From: Purpureocillium takamizusanense
Lineage: Eukaryota > Ascomycota > Sordariomycetes > Hypocreales > Ophiocordycipitaceae
Reading direction: 5' to 3'
Length of the DNA stretch: 64,000 bases
Assembly: GCF_022605165.1 (NCBI RefSeq)
Contig: NC_063068.1
Span: 5,270,001 to 5,334,000, forward strand
Shown: positions 44,389 to 57,433 of the stretch, piece after piece
Position numbering within the stretch: the first letter of the stretch is position 1
Layout: each line of letters starts with the position of its first letter
Made by a program: the position numbers and the translations under genes
The notes under the pieces: generated by a model
The model's input: the letters and a program-made list of their open reading frames with translations, nothing else
Database searches by the model: none
Told to the model about the DNA's origin: nothing

Positions 44389-45575
44389 GACGTGCGGCGG
44401 CGGCGGCGGCGGCTCCTCCTCGACGAGTGAGTGGCAGCAGCAGGAGCGACAAGAGTGGGCACCACAGCGGGAGGAGTACGAAGGAAGTGGGTTGGCTGAC
44501 AACGACGATGCAAGAGAGAGAGAGAGAGAAAGAAAGTGAGCGAGCAAGAGAGAATGAGAGATGGAGACGAGGGCGCGCGAGGAGACCAACAGCCGCAGCG
44601 GAGCCCACCGTGCGTGCCGTGGAGACTGACCCCGACGAGGACAGACGACCAGCAGCAGCACCCACCACCACCCGCCAGCGCCAGCAGCAAGCAGCCTGGA
44701 GCCGCGACGACAACGACGACGACGACGACGGACGGACCGACGGATGGATGGGGCACCACGGGAGGGATGAGCTGCTAGTAGCTCCGCCGTTGTGATGATT
44801 GTGGAGAGAACTGGCGCGCGCCGACGGGAAGGCAGACAGACAGACGGGGGGGGAGGGGAGGCGGAGGCGGCGCACTGGCGATGCGGAGGGAGGCGCCGGA
44901 ATGGAGGCGAATATCCAGGCGCGCGCCGACTCGTGCATTGCTGCGTTACGGATGATATTGGTACGTAGCACATTGTAATGAAGCTACTAATCTGGGCGCA
45001 TTAGCAGTAGTAGTAGTAGTACATACGAGCGGCGGGCTCGCCGGCAACGAGGACGGGGCCGCCGGTCAGTCAGTCCGTGGGTGCCGCAACGGCGACATGA
45101 CGGCGACGGCAACGGCAAACGGCCAGCAGGACAACGATGACGACGAGTACGAGAATGTGCGTGCGCCTTCCTGGCCTCAACGGCCTCGCGCCTGGCCTGG
45201 TCGTCTCGAGCTTGTTGCCGCCGTCTGCTGACCGTCCGCCCGTCCATGCCTCGCCCCCCGCCCACGGCACCATGACGCTCTGAGAGCGCTCGCGCGCCCG
45301 CACCTCGTCTTCGCCCACGCTCGCTCGCTCGCTTGCCTCTCATCCATAACTATACAGTGCGCGCGCACGGAAGCAAAAGCTGGTGCTGGCCAAGGAGCCT
45401 CGCCATGGACAAGAATGGGGAGGGGCGCCGCCGCCGGCATCTGGTTGGCTGCCATGCCGCAAGCCCCCAGTCAGGCTAAAAACGCAGATGGCCAACCCTG
45501 TTTTAGCGGCCTCTCGGCTGAGTGACTGACGGTGACTGATGACTGACGGACGGACGCGGCGGCGTTGGCCTTGTT

Positions 45576-45609
45576 GGCGTTGGCGCTGGCGCTGGCGCTG
45601 GCGCTGGCG
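45576..45609. repeat. Hexanucleotide repeat (GGCGCT)n
   Basis: About five copies of TGGCGC in tandem, preceded by an imperfect copy with T. Confidence 0.85.
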
Positions 45610-46506
45610 GCGGCGGGGTGCGAAGAAGACGACGACGACTGACGACGGCGGCGGGCTTGTAGATGATGAGAGCTGGGGCCAGCTAGAGCTACTAACTTGG
45701 TTGATGAGGGGCGACGCGGCGCGCAACCCAGTCAGAGCGCCGCCGACATGGTGATGGGGCGTTCGACAATGGCCAGATCCCAGGTTCGCGGTGCGGCGCG
45801 GTGCGGTGCGATGCGATGCGATATCAGCGGAGGGCTTGCCCCAGCTTTGGCGTTTGCGGTACGTAGCACGTACCTACGTGCCTTGGTAGGTACTACCTCA
45901 GTGCCGTGGCGATCCGCCGCGTCTTGAAGTATCGGCCATTGATGAGTGCTAGACGCGTCGTCCAAGTAGTCGAGAGCCGTCTGCCGCGATAGAGTAGCAA
46001 GTACGACGCCCACCAGGCACGGAGAAACGGCCGCTTCGCTTCAAAGCCTTGTCCCTTGCTTCTCTCCCCCACCGCCGCCGCACTTTCTCCTTCCCAGGCA
46101 TTCTTGGTATTGTCCCGACCAACCAACCGACAGTCGTCAAAAGGCGAAGCGCAACCCTGCATGGATTGCCGCACACAACATGCTTTGCACATGCACTGGC
46201 ACCCGTTTTGCTCCCTGTTGCAAAAAAGCAAACAAGCACACAGGACCCCGAAGCAGCAGCAGCAGCAGCAGCAGGGGTCAGCAGGGGTCCCTCGCCTCGA
46301 GAGCCTGAGAGGGTCCGGGCCAACCAGCCTGCTCGCCGCTCCCAAGACGGAGGCTCTCTCTGGGTGCTCCATCGGCATGGGGTGTACTGTAAGAGAGATG
46401 GATGGGCGCCATGGCTCCCCTCGCCCGCCCGCACCGCCGTCGGTTCGTCCCTTCTGAGGCGCACGTCTGCAAATGGCCCCAAGGTCCACGCATGTGTGGT
46501 GTGTAG

Positions 46507-46538
<32 letters not shown>

Positions 46539-48558
46539 GAGGTCGCTGCGCCATGGTGTTTGCAATGCAATGCAATCCAAGCCCCCGATCTGTGGTTGAA
46601 GGTACGCAGGGCCCTAAACTGAGAGTTTCAACGGTGGCTGAAGGGGTATCCTGGAGCGAACCGTGGGGCCGCTTGAGACGAAACCGAGCCTGTATCAGCT
46701 CAACCCGTCCGTCCAGCACGGGGTACGTACTGCACTGGATACGAGCGGGGGAACCTGACCCATTTGTTCGTTTGGCGCCTTGAGATGGTCGCGCGAGGGT
46801 TCCAGAAGCTGAGGTGCGCGCCAGACGACGAGCCACTGGCGCTGATGTGCTGCATTGCACATACGAACGAGGGCCAAGGGCCCGGGCAATGTCGGCCGCC
46901 GGGCCGCGCCCAACGGAGCTTCATGACCGCCGGTACACACTTTGGGCGTCTCTCTCACTCGTGTCGTTTCAACGGCGCTGCCGTCCTCGGTCGTGTCATC
47001 GTTGAGGGGTATGCAACCGAATCCTCCTCGGTGGCTGTCGGGGCTGACGTCGCAGCAGCGGGGTACAGTAGCACCACAACCGATGCGCCTGACGGGGGAG
47101 GGGGGGATGGATGGGCAGGGCAGGGCAGGGCAGGTACCTCTTGAACGGTACAGTCGGTATGCACATCGTACCTACTGTGCACGTCAACGCACATATACTA
47201 CTTACACGTGCGGCGGCGCGTACGGTACAGGGCCTGCTTCACATATAAGGCGCGCAGAATGGCCCCTTGCGATGCCAGAGGCGTCATTGACGCTTCCTCC
47301 TGCAAACCGATGCCCACTGTCATACCTCTGGCTCCCACATCGCATCGCGCACGTGGAAGAGTCGGGGGTAGGGAGGCTTCGTGCGGAATCGTACTGTATG
47401 TACCTGTGCGTCGTCGGGCCCTGCCTGTACCTTCCTTTGAACATGCCCTCCTTCCTGCCTTCCCGGGGAGGGAGCGATTCCCGCTGCTGCTCATTGGCTG
47501 GAGAGTCTCTCCGGTCGCGCTTGAGCTGAGCCAGGAGGCCCAAGACAGGGAAAGAGTCGACCGCGGCGTCGCATCATCTGCCTGCCCTACCCCACAATCC
47601 AGATGTACAAGTACAGCCGCTTTGCCATTTCCCTGGTACAGACAGGTGATGTTGCTTGTGTGAATATTCGGGCACGGTACGACGTTTCACGTACTGGATA
47701 CTTCGCGGATATACATCCTGCACTAGTAGTCGAGAAGGCCAAGGCAATCGCGCGGCAGGAAGGAGCCGAGCAGAAGCAATAGCCAACTGGACGCGTGTGG
47801 CTTGTAACGCGCGGGTATCCCTCGCAGCACTGCAAGGGGGAGAAGTTACTCAGATCCTACCTCATACAAAGTTACATGTCTTTCCTCGCGCACGCTCGCC
47901 TGTCCACGGTTCGTGGGAGGGCAGGTCACTTGCCAGTCTTGAATGGTCGCCATCATCACGACACGATCCGTCCATGTCGGCCAAGTAGCAACGCTTGCCG
48001 CTGTGCCATTTCCTGCTTCGTATCAAATGCCGCGCCGTGGCAGAAGTGCTCCGGGGGCATCGCGGAGCCGGGTCGTGTCTTTCTTGGTCAGTCAGGCCAG
48101 GAATCAGGATAAGCGGCCGGCGTCTCCGGGCTTCAACAAGAGCTGGCTGAGACTGACTAGCCCGTGGCCCGCCGACGCGGCCGAACGTGATGCAATGCCA
48201 CGGTTCGGTGACGACGCTCTCCATATCACTCGGCCCTCTGACTGCATGCACTGCAATGCAATGAACTGCACTTGCACTCGCACGAAGCACCGGCTCGTTG
48301 CGGGAGCCCCAACCAACCGGGCCGGGTAGCGTCATCGCTTCGCATTTCGCCCAGCCAAAATCGCCGCTGCGCCTGCACAGCCTCGTAAGCGTGCAGATAT
48401 CCGAGTCGTATGTAAGCTGAGGGCAGCCTGGATGGTTAGCCGCCTAACGTTGCTCCGAGCGGACCGACTCCATCGTTCAGGCATGACTGTTTCACAGAAA
48501 CTCGGCGCATCGGGCTGACCTTTCAAATAGTATATGTACTTCGTACGTGCGTACGCGG

Positions 48559-48574
48559 TACGAAGTACTTCGTA
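48559..48574. repeat. 16-bp perfect palindrome TACGAAGTACTTCGTA
   Basis: A perfect inverted repeat made of the recurrent word TACGAAGT and its complement. A further ACTTCGTA copy lies 14 bases to the left, at 48538-48545. It could be a protein-binding site or a remnant of a small element. Confidence 0.8.
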
Positions 48575-49600
48575 CCTCGCCGCCTGAAATAGGGAGTCAT
48601 GACTTGCTCCCGTCCTGCTGGCTGACGAGAGTTATTGTACCGCCCACTGGCTGTGCAGGTCGGTCGATGAGCAGCGACGGTACGAGGCTGATGGGCGAGA
48701 TGACCCGTCAGTTTGCAGCCGCCTCATTTGCTCTTATACAGACTAGCTGACTGCATCTCTGCGCTTGTCGCAGTCTTTCGGGGTGAGTCGCCCTTGTTTC
48801 GTTCAGCCAAGCCCAGGGGGCCGTTCGCCGACACCACCGAACTTAAAAGTCCGGCTCTGCAGCAGGCCAGATCTTTGCCCCGGAAGCAGCTCCCTGCGGC
48901 TCCAATCAGGGCGGCGAGCCTCATGTGTTGTCGTGCCGAGACGAACAACGCAGCTTGAGTGCCTCACGGGACTGCGAGCAGCAGCAGCCGGCCCGCCCTG
49001 AGCCAACGCCTTCTTCCACACACCTTTTCTCCATCTCCCGTCGACGGCATGGCGGACAGGACCAGGTTTGATGGATGGACGAGGTGAGCTTGTAAAGGCT
49101 CCTCGTGGTGATGGTGGGTGGCGGGTGGATGTCCAGGTGGTGGTGGTGGACTGGGCTCACTGGAGGTCGGGACCCATGTCCCCTGGCGGCTTCCTTGCGT
49201 CCGCCGAAAGTCTTCCCAAGCTTCCTTTCTTTTTCCGTGTGTGAGATGCGAGGCGTGTGTGAGGTGCGGGAGCGATGCGATCGCCCAACCCCAGACCACA
49301 CCATGTCAGGCTCTGCCGGCCACCACCACGACGCAAAGAAGGAAAAGGGCCCCCCGCACGCACGCGACGGGGGACCCCCCCCCCCCCCCCTTTTTCGCCT
49401 CCCCTCCCTCCCACTCAGTTGGGCGTGCTGCACAATGATGAGATGCATTGCTTCACGCAGGTGCTCACACGCGCTCCGTGTACACGAAGCCGTGCTGCTA
49501 ACAACCTGCTCACGGGAAACCCTCCCGGGGAGTCGTTGGTGGCTGTCGCGAGGCCCTTCTGCCGGGCTATCCCAGGCAAGCTGCAAGAGTCCGGGAGCTT

Positions 49601-52600
49601 CTTTTCGTGCTGGCGCTTGTCCGAGATCGAGCAGGCAGGCAGCTGCAAGTCTCGCGCCTCACCCTGTCACCCCCACAAGCCCTCCGCCGGCTTCTGTCAG
49701 TCTGCGGCCCTGCTGACGATCGCCCTGGCCAACGTAACGTCCGGGGTGATGCGCCACAACGCCATGGCGAGGGAAGGTCCACTGACGCTAGAGCAAACCC
49801 CGACAATAGCGCCGGTTGCTATTCTTGCAGCTCTGTCTCTCGCGTCTGAGCTGGCGGACAGCTTCCTTGCTGGCTGTCGCCCGCTCTGTCATGACTATTG
49901 CGCGTATCCTGCTGATGGGACTCAGGAAAACTCGGCTAACATTCTCGTACGTTCGCCGTCTCTGGTTCCCGCTCCCACGACCGTGCAGGGCTCGCCATGC
50001 ACGCCATGAATCGGGAGCACCGTAGGACCTGTGCCACTTGCCTCCTTCGTCACGGCCGAGATGAAGTGCAGATGTCGTCGACGGCGGCTGGACCCACCGA
50101 ACATTGATAGTCTGCGGTGTTATTAAAACGACATTGGCAATGAATGGGCCGACGGCTGGGTTCAGCGACGCCAGGCGCGTCACCTTCTGGCTAAAACTTC
50201 CCTCTCAATCCCAGCAACCCCTGTTGGCGCGTCACGGAGCACAAGAACCACATTCGGTTGCGTCGGCCGTCGCATGGCGCGCATATCTTCGTCGTTGGTG
50301 TAACTGAGCCCAATCTCGAGATGGGCAAGTCCTCCGCTGGGCGTCTGCATGTGAAGCAATCTCATCCACGTATCAGTAACGTTGGCGGTCGCAGAGCCGC
50401 GGACTCACCCATGGAATGCACGGCTGCGTGTTGCTTCGGCTGGTCTCATTCCTGTTTTGCCCGGCAGCCGAGAGCCCTGCGTCCAAGGACCTCATGGTCA
50501 CCGCCCCCCCCCCTCACGGTTCGTGTTTGTCGCGCCCAAGGGCCCCAACCTGCAGATAGTCTTCGTCAGTGTCCGACGCAGAGCTAACAGTCGCTATAAT
50601 GTGTGTGTTGACCTTCCACCATCGACCAGGGTTCGTCATGACTCATAGGACGAGCATCTCATGTCGCGGACGCCGCCATTCCAGTTGTGCGAAGAGGCCT
50701 CTCGTCCATGCACATTGTTGAGCAAGGGTGCCGGTATGTGCGTAACTTACCATACCTTCTTTGGCCCGCCGATCTCAAGGTCAGACTTTGTCTGTGCAAA
50801 CATCACACCTCGAGCTCCACGGAGTTTATGCATGTCGCACAGCTGCAAGCGCGCCTCGTGAGCCTTGTGCGCGTTCTCCCCCGCATGTAGGGCATGCTGT
50901 GCTCTTCGGATGGCGCTGGGAACACTTTTCGACGTAGCATCCCAACACGGTCTGGTTCTCGCCGCCGATGCTGCCTCGTGTCTCGTCCTCCGTCTCCTGG
51001 CCGCTTACCCCAAATTTGCCTGTCACACGGACAGATCGCCTTTGTTCCTTGTGGTCCGGACGAATGGAGGCGCTCTCCCAAGCCTGCGAACCAGAAGACG
51101 GGCGTCTGTGGGGGAAAAGGCATAGCCATAGACATTGTATCTTGTCTCAACGTTAGCTAGTGCGTCCAACTCATTGCTGCTCCGAAGTTCGAAAGGCTTC
51201 GTGCATCGCGGATATCGAAGTGGCGCCTTGGAAAGCCACCACAACTTTCTCTTCGGCGGCTCGTTGGACAATCGCATGCGCCGTTGACAGCCGTAGGGAA
51301 TCTACATGTGCGTTCCCTCGTTGCAGGTGACACGGTTTGACCTGTTGACGTACACCCACGCCGGTGAGTTCCACACCCACACCATCAGAACAAAATGCCC
51401 GTGACGGCGACTGCCGATCCAGATCGATGACTAGGCGGGTGAGAAGGGAGAGGATTGATCAAGGCCGAGTTGGTCCAGGCCGCAGCATGAGCAGCAACGG
51501 CTATCATCTGAAGCCTCGTCTTTCGACACCTGTCGACAGCTTGTCGCGCAGTTGATCTGAGGTACTTCCAAGATCTACAGTCAAGTCCCAAGACATGTCC
51601 TCCTGCTTGGTTATTCGGACCGGTGACATGGTTCATCCCGTTCTTGCATGACGCCGGGCACGCAACACCCAGCCGGCCTAAGTCCAAAGCCGATGATGGC
51701 CAAGGCTGGCACCTCGTCTAGTTTCGCAACGAAGCCGGAGAAAGACAACGCAAACCTGTCAGGTCCTACGTCTGTTAAAGATGGCCCTACGGCAACACTG
51801 AGCCGTGGCGAAGTCCGCTATCGTAAGCGCGGCCCGTATGTACGTGACAGTACTAGTCCGGGGCATGCCAGTTGACTCAACTTGGGCGACCTCCGTCTCT
51901 AGGGACAGATGATGTCCAACCGATACTCGACATCTTTCATTGCGTGTTTCTTGAAACTGTTCAACCTGCCCTTGTGTCAGTAGCCCCTGGGGGTTTGATG
52001 GCGTCGTGCTGAAGAGGGTGGCGTTTGTCACTGCGCTATCGACACCGCTCCGACGAAGGGGAAGCATCCCTGCTCATGACTTCAATGGTTTTCACCGCCA
52101 GGTTGGTATCCTGAGGTGCCAACCTGTTGCATCCAGTGTTGCTGCTTGGGCGGAGTGACTGATCTGCCAAGCCATCCTGGAGTCTGCATTCAACCGGCGA
52201 CCGGGCCTGGTCATGCGACGACTGAGCGAAACAAGAACGGGATATCCCCAGACCCAGAAGCTTTCGGCGTAATATCAATGATATTGAGGATACCATTGGC
52301 TGCCAGCTATCACATTGATCATGTGGCCACCATCCTGCGTTCTGCAAATCAAAGGCCCTGCCACACCACGCCCGCGCCGACAGGATGCAGCTGTCGAACA
52401 CGGGGTTGCTATCTGCGATTCGTGCTTGAGGCCGAGACAGCCGATCATGCTAGTGTGGTGGTTCGTGAGCCTTGTCGTTTACACCACCGCGGGGACGGGT
52501 GATTGAGCCACAAGCATGATGAGAAGACGATGATCAAGGAGGCAGCTTACACATAGTGACACATGATAGTGAACAACGCTAATATGCGTCGCATCCCCGT

Positions 52601-54009
52601 CATAGATATTGACAACGTGTGTAAGCAAAGACTCGTCGTATTTGCCAGGTCTCGGGACGAATTGTTCGCCACTTTCGTGACTCTGTCGCCCAGTATCTCG
52701 GGGGCGGCCAAGAAGAACGGGTCGCATATATTTGGCACAAATTAATTCATAGCAAAGCGTGGTGTAGCCCCTTCAGCAGGTCACTTGGCATCATGACGTC
52801 CAGGCTACCTGCCGTTGCGAATCGGCTCGCGTGCAACGAGCCGGCTAATGAGTAGGAAATTTCCGCTGCGAGAGACAACAATGCCAAAAAGGCTCCTGGA
52901 TTTGGCTTCCAGTGTTCGAGGCTGGACACAGCCAGCTGCGCCGCGATCAGCACAAAAATTGTGCGAGGTCGCCGCTCTCCGTCGCACGAGAATACCCAGG
53001 TGATTGTACGCTTCAATGACAAATCTCAGGCACTCAGAACTCCACTCGCATATGACCGACTTATAAGCAGGACCAGTGAGAAGGAAGGCCAGACATGTCG
53101 CAGTCGGCGAGGACTCAAACGAATAGTGTGCACCTTGCCTGGGTCCAGGATGTGAAATTATTCGACCCGTATCCTTGAGCCGCTCAAAACAAGGAACGGG
53201 TAGCCGTGTCTTCCAGTCGTGACCTTGTGGGAGATGCCGTCCTAGTCGACTTAAGGTAGGAGGCTGTAAATTGGGCGTAGCCGCAGAGTTGGGCTGCACA
53301 GTGCCTGCATGCTTCAGCGATGAACCGTTGCGGTTGCTTCATGACCTTACCTTTCATCGGAATTTCTTATCCGAACCGCCCGCGAGCCAGGAGACGGCTT
53401 GTACCGTGACATTGACGCGTGTTGGGCGTGAATGGCCCATAGCGTCACACTCGTTCGCGGGCACAGCCAACGGATCGCTCCCTGCATTCTCAATCCGTGA
53501 AAACACGGTCGCCTGTAGGAACGGGAGGGAACTTGGCTCAGGTGTATGTGGCGAACATCAATGGCGTCAACAGATTCAGGGATGATAGTCAGTGAGTAGG
53601 GACTCAAGAAAGAGTCGAGGTGTCGAGGACCTGCCGCAATAACACGACCGTGATGGTTTCCAGTCACGTGACTCTTACTCGTCATGTGACTATTTTGCTC
53701 GGCTTTTGGACAACGGCGGCAGCGAGGCTTGGAATTACGACAACGAGGGCACGGGAAACAGCAGGTGCCATATTATGATAGGATAGGATCTTGTGCCGTC
53801 ATTGGGGACGGGCGACAAACGGATCACCACCGTGAGCGCCCGCCAGGATGTGATGAGGTTCAAGATATTCTGGACTCTGGCCGCGATGCATTATCGATAA
53901 GACATTTAGCGCCCCGGCGCATTTGATTCGCCCCGCCAAACGCTCATCGTCGCTTTCACCATCTACGACTTTTCTCATCCCCCTCGACGCAGCCAGGCAC
54001 AACGTCACC
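49601..54009. other. Gene-poor spacer, right part, with RRP44 upstream region
   Basis: Base composition is more even here than elsewhere (less GC-rich, few simple repeats), yet no frame is long or recognisable. Short segments look exon-like, for example a stretch at about 51327-51360 bounded by GTTGCAG and GGTGAGTT, but they do not join into a gene by eye. The last 350 bases are the upstream region of RRP44, with two related decamers at 53663-53672 and 53681-53690. Confidence 0.45.
53663..53690. promoter_or_regulatory. Tandem E-box-type decamers upstream of RRP44
   Basis: GTCACGTGAC (53663-53672, a perfect palindrome) is followed 18 bases later, centre to centre, by GTCATGTGAC (53681-53690). 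The first contains the CACGTG core of bHLH factors; the second differs at one position. They lie about 330 bases before the RRP44 start codon. Regulation by a Cbf1/USF-like factor is inferred. Confidence 0.45.
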
Positions 54010-57000
54010 ATGACAAGCTTGAAGCGATCGCACGAGGCCGGACCCCTCGCGTCCAACATCTCGAGTAAGGTTTATGTGCGATCAACTCGGAGCGGCAAGG
54101 TCCAGAAGATTGTGCGAGAAGTTTACCTCCGAACGGATATCCCCTGCTCCTCAAGAATTTGCAAGGCATGCCTCGAAGGTGCTCCCAGAAATGCCGCTGG
54201 CGAGGGTATGTTGAGGATTCCGATCCCCGTGGCTGGGTCTCGTGGCTGACCGGCAAAAGTGCTACCTTTTGTTCTGTCAGACAAGCCGGCGGGCACCAAG
54301 GCGTTCCCCCAAGGACATTATCTGATCCCCGACACCAATGCCTTACTCAACGCCATGGATCTCTTTGAACAGAGTTCCTCATTTTACGATGTCGTCATCC
54401 TGCAGACTGTTTTAGAGGAGCTTCGGAACCGCTCGCTGCCGCTGTATAACCGGCTCGTCGGGCTGACCAAGAGCGAGGACAAGCGCTTCTACGTCTTCTT
54501 TAACGACTTCCGCCTGGAGACCTACGTCAACCGGGAACCCAATGAAACCGTCAACGACCGAAATGATCGCGCAGTCAGGCTTGCCGTCAAGTGGTACGGC
54601 GAGCATCTTGCCCGAACAAAAGCCAACAAGGTGCCCGCCATAGTCATGCTCAGCGACGACCAGGCCAACTTGAAAAAGGCCCGAGCACAGGGACTTCACG
54701 CCTCCACGTTAGCGGACTACGTCAGAAGCCTCGAAGATGGCGACAAGCTTCTCGACATGGTGGCCGAGTCGCAAAGCCAAGGGGGCTTCAATAAACCGGG
54801 GCAGATGCTGTACCCCGAGTACTACACCATGTCGAAAATGATGACAGGCGTCAAGGCAGGTCTCATGCACCAGGGAATCTTCAACGTGTCCCCGTATAAC
54901 TACTTGGAAGGCTCGATAAAGGTGCCAGCGTTCCCGAAGCCGCTCCTAGTCCTCGGCCGCGAGAGCATCAACCGCGCAATCGATGGCGATGTCGTCGTAG
55001 TGGAGCTCTTGCCGCAGGACAAGTGGAAGGCGCCATCAACGAAAATTATTGAGGAAGACGCCATCACAAAAAACGAGAATGCCGATGCCGAGGAGCGGGA
55101 GGATTTCGTGACCGACAAGGAGCGAAAGGCGCTTCAGGAAGCCGTCAAGCGAACTCACAAGGCATCTTCGGAGAGCCTACCTCAGCCCACGGCGAAGATT
55201 GTTGGGGTAATCAAACGCAACTGGAGGCAATATGTGGGCCATATCGACCCGTCTTCCGCCAGCCGGGCGTCAACGCAGGGTCGCAAGCAGGACAGTGTCT
55301 TCCTCATTCCCATGGACAAGAAGATCCCCAAGATCAGGCTGCGCACCCGGCAAGTGTCAGAACTCTTGGGAAAGCGCCTGTTGGTCACAGTAGACGCATG
55401 GGACAGGGACTCGAGACATCCAGTGGGCCACTTTGTGCGCTCCCTGGGGGATCTCGAGACCAAGGCTGCCGAGACAGAGGCCTTGCTCCTGGAGTGGGAT
55501 GTGCAGTACCGACCATTCCCCAAGACGGTGCTCGACTGCCTGCCCAAGGAGGGCCACGACTGGAGAATCCCTGCCAGCACAGACGATCCGGGGTGGAGAG
55601 ACAGGGAAGACTTGCGAGGGCTTCTCATTTGCAGCATCGACCCGGTCGGGTGTCAGGATATTGATGATGCCCTCCACGCCAGGCAACTACCCAACGGCAA
55701 CTACGAGGTCGGCGTCCACATCGCCGACGTGTCTCACTTTGTCAAACCCGCCAACGCCATGGACACGGAGGCCAGCATCCGCGGCACGACGGTGTACCTG
55801 GTCGACAAGCGCATCGACATGCTTCCGCCGCTGCTGGGCACGGACCTGTGCTCGCTCAAGCCATACGTCGAACGCTACGCATTCTCCACGATCTGGGAGG
55901 TCAACGAGAACGCCGACATCGTCAACGTGCGCTTCACCAAGTCGGTCATCAAGTCGCGCGAGGCGTTCAGCTACGAACAGGCCCAGCTGCGCATCGACGA
56001 CGAGTCGCAGCAGGACGACCTGACGCGGGGCATGCGCATGCTGCTCAAGCTCTCCAGGAAGCTCAAGCAGAAGCGCATGGACGCCGGCGCGCTGAGCCTG
56101 TCGTCACCCGAGGTCAAGGTGCAGATGGAGTCGGAGTCGTCGGACCCCATCGACGTCAAGACGAAGCAGCTGCTCGACACCAACTCGCTGGTCGAGGAGT
56201 TCATGCTCTTCGCCAACGTCAGCGTCGCCGCCAAGATCTACGAGGCGTTCCCGCAGACGGCCATCCTGCGCCGGCACGCGGCGCCGCCCAAGACCAACTT
56301 TGACGAGCTGGCCAACGAGCTGCGCGTCAAGAAGGGGCTGGAGCTGCGCACCGAGTCGAGCAAGGCGCTGGCCGACTCGCTCGACGAGTGCGTCGAGCCG
56401 GGCGAGCCCTTTTTCAACACTCTGGTGCGCATCATGGCGACGCGGTGCATGATGAGCGCCGAGTACTTTTGCTCCGGCACGCAGGCGTATCCCGAGTTCC
56501 GCCACTACGGCCTCGCGTCGGAGATTTACACGCACTTCACGTCGCCCATCCGCCGGTACGCGGACCTGCTCGCGCACAGGCAGCTGGCGGCCGCCATCGG
56601 GTACGAGGCGGTGCACCCGTCGGTGCGCAGCCGCGGGCGCCTCGAGGCCGTGTGCAAGAACATCAACGTGCGCCACCGCAACGCGCAGATGGCCGGGCGC
56701 GCCAGCATCGCCTACTACGTCGGGCAGGCGCTCAAGGGCAAGGTCGCCGAGGAGGACGCCTTCGTCATGCGCATCTTCAGCAACGGCTTCGTCGTCCTGG
56801 TCCCGCGCTTCGGCATCGAGGGCCTGATCCGCCTGCGCGACCTGGCCGAGCCCGAGCCCGACAGCGAGTTCGACGCCGAGACGTACACGCTCACGACGAG
56901 CGGCAGCAGGGCCGTCAGGGTCGAGCTCTTCCAGAAGGTCAAGGTTAGGGTCCGCGACGAGAAGGACGAGGCGACGGGCAAGAGAGGCGTCAAGATGGAG

Positions 57001-57015
57001 CTGATGGATGCGTAA
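54010..57015 (+). CDS. RRP44: RRP44/DIS3, catalytic subunit of the RNA exosome
   Basis: The 3'-5' exoribonuclease and endonuclease of the exosome, acting on rRNA precursors, unstable RNAs and mRNA in nucleus and cytoplasm. Exons are 54010-54205 and 54260-57015 (donor GTATGT, acceptor CAAAAG), giving 983 residues. The N-terminus carries the CR3 cysteines (46, 51 and 54: IPCSSRICKACLE), which help hold the zinc site. The PIN endonuclease domain begins near residue 86 (HYLIPDTNALLNAMD, with Asp90) and includes VMLSDDQANLKKA. Cold-shock domains follow. The RNB exonuclease centre is SIDPVGCQDIDDALHAR, with Asp526, Asp532, Asp534 and Asp535 all present. ADVSHFVKP, FTSPIRRYADLLAHRQL and a C-terminal S1 domain complete the family order. 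No catalytic residue appears lost. It converges on NUG1. Confidence 0.97.
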
Positions 57016-57433
57016 CGGTAACGGTTGGGTAATGGGGCATCTATCTCTAGGCGCATACGGGTGATAGACGGGCAATGTCAGAAGGAGAGATGAGAAGAAA
57101 CGTCATGACAAAAGACGGTCGTTTGCCCTCAGCAACCCGGTACATGAGATTGCTGCCGACACGGCTACGTAGAGCCTACTGCTGCGCTACAAAACAATTC
57201 AGACCGGATGAGGTGTTCTACGGATCAAGTCAGATCATCACGGATAGCCTCAACGAGAAGAGCAAGATGCGAATATGTCAATGAAATTGACACCACATGT
57301 AATGGTGGTGGTCTAGTCCCGCCCAGCCGTAAACGCCAAACAATCTGTGAACAAAGGTGATGCAAGCACTTGGTCAAAATGATCCCGTGTCCCCCCCCTC
57401 CGACTTTCCTTCCTGGTCCCGTCTCAAACAGTC
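57016..57433. other. Convergent spacer RRP44 / NUG1
   Basis: The 3' regions of both genes. No further feature is seen. Confidence 0.6.

Larger units (their letters stand above)
41582..49600. other. Repeat-rich gene-poor spacer, left part
   Basis: No gene is supported. The first about 300 bases are upstream region and probable leader intron of the Rsc7-type gene, including a good donor, GTACGTCA, near 41910 on the minus strand. 43.5-44.6 kb is a dense run of simple repeats: GGT copies (43552-43583 and 43603-43623), GATGTG copies (about 44000-44022), a CAG run (44136-44162), GATG copies (44174-44193), a GT run (44354-44388) and GA copies (44515-44530). Others are GGCGCT copies (45576-45609), a CAG run (46253-46273) and a C run (49376-49390). 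ACTTCGTA motif copies lie at 48538, 48559 and 48567. Long open frames here are translations of these repeats. Confidence 0.5.

Noticed and set aside
49275..50009. Plus-strand open frame of 244 codons
   Set aside because: No domain is seen, the start region is a poly-Pro reading of a C run, and overlapping frames are equally open.
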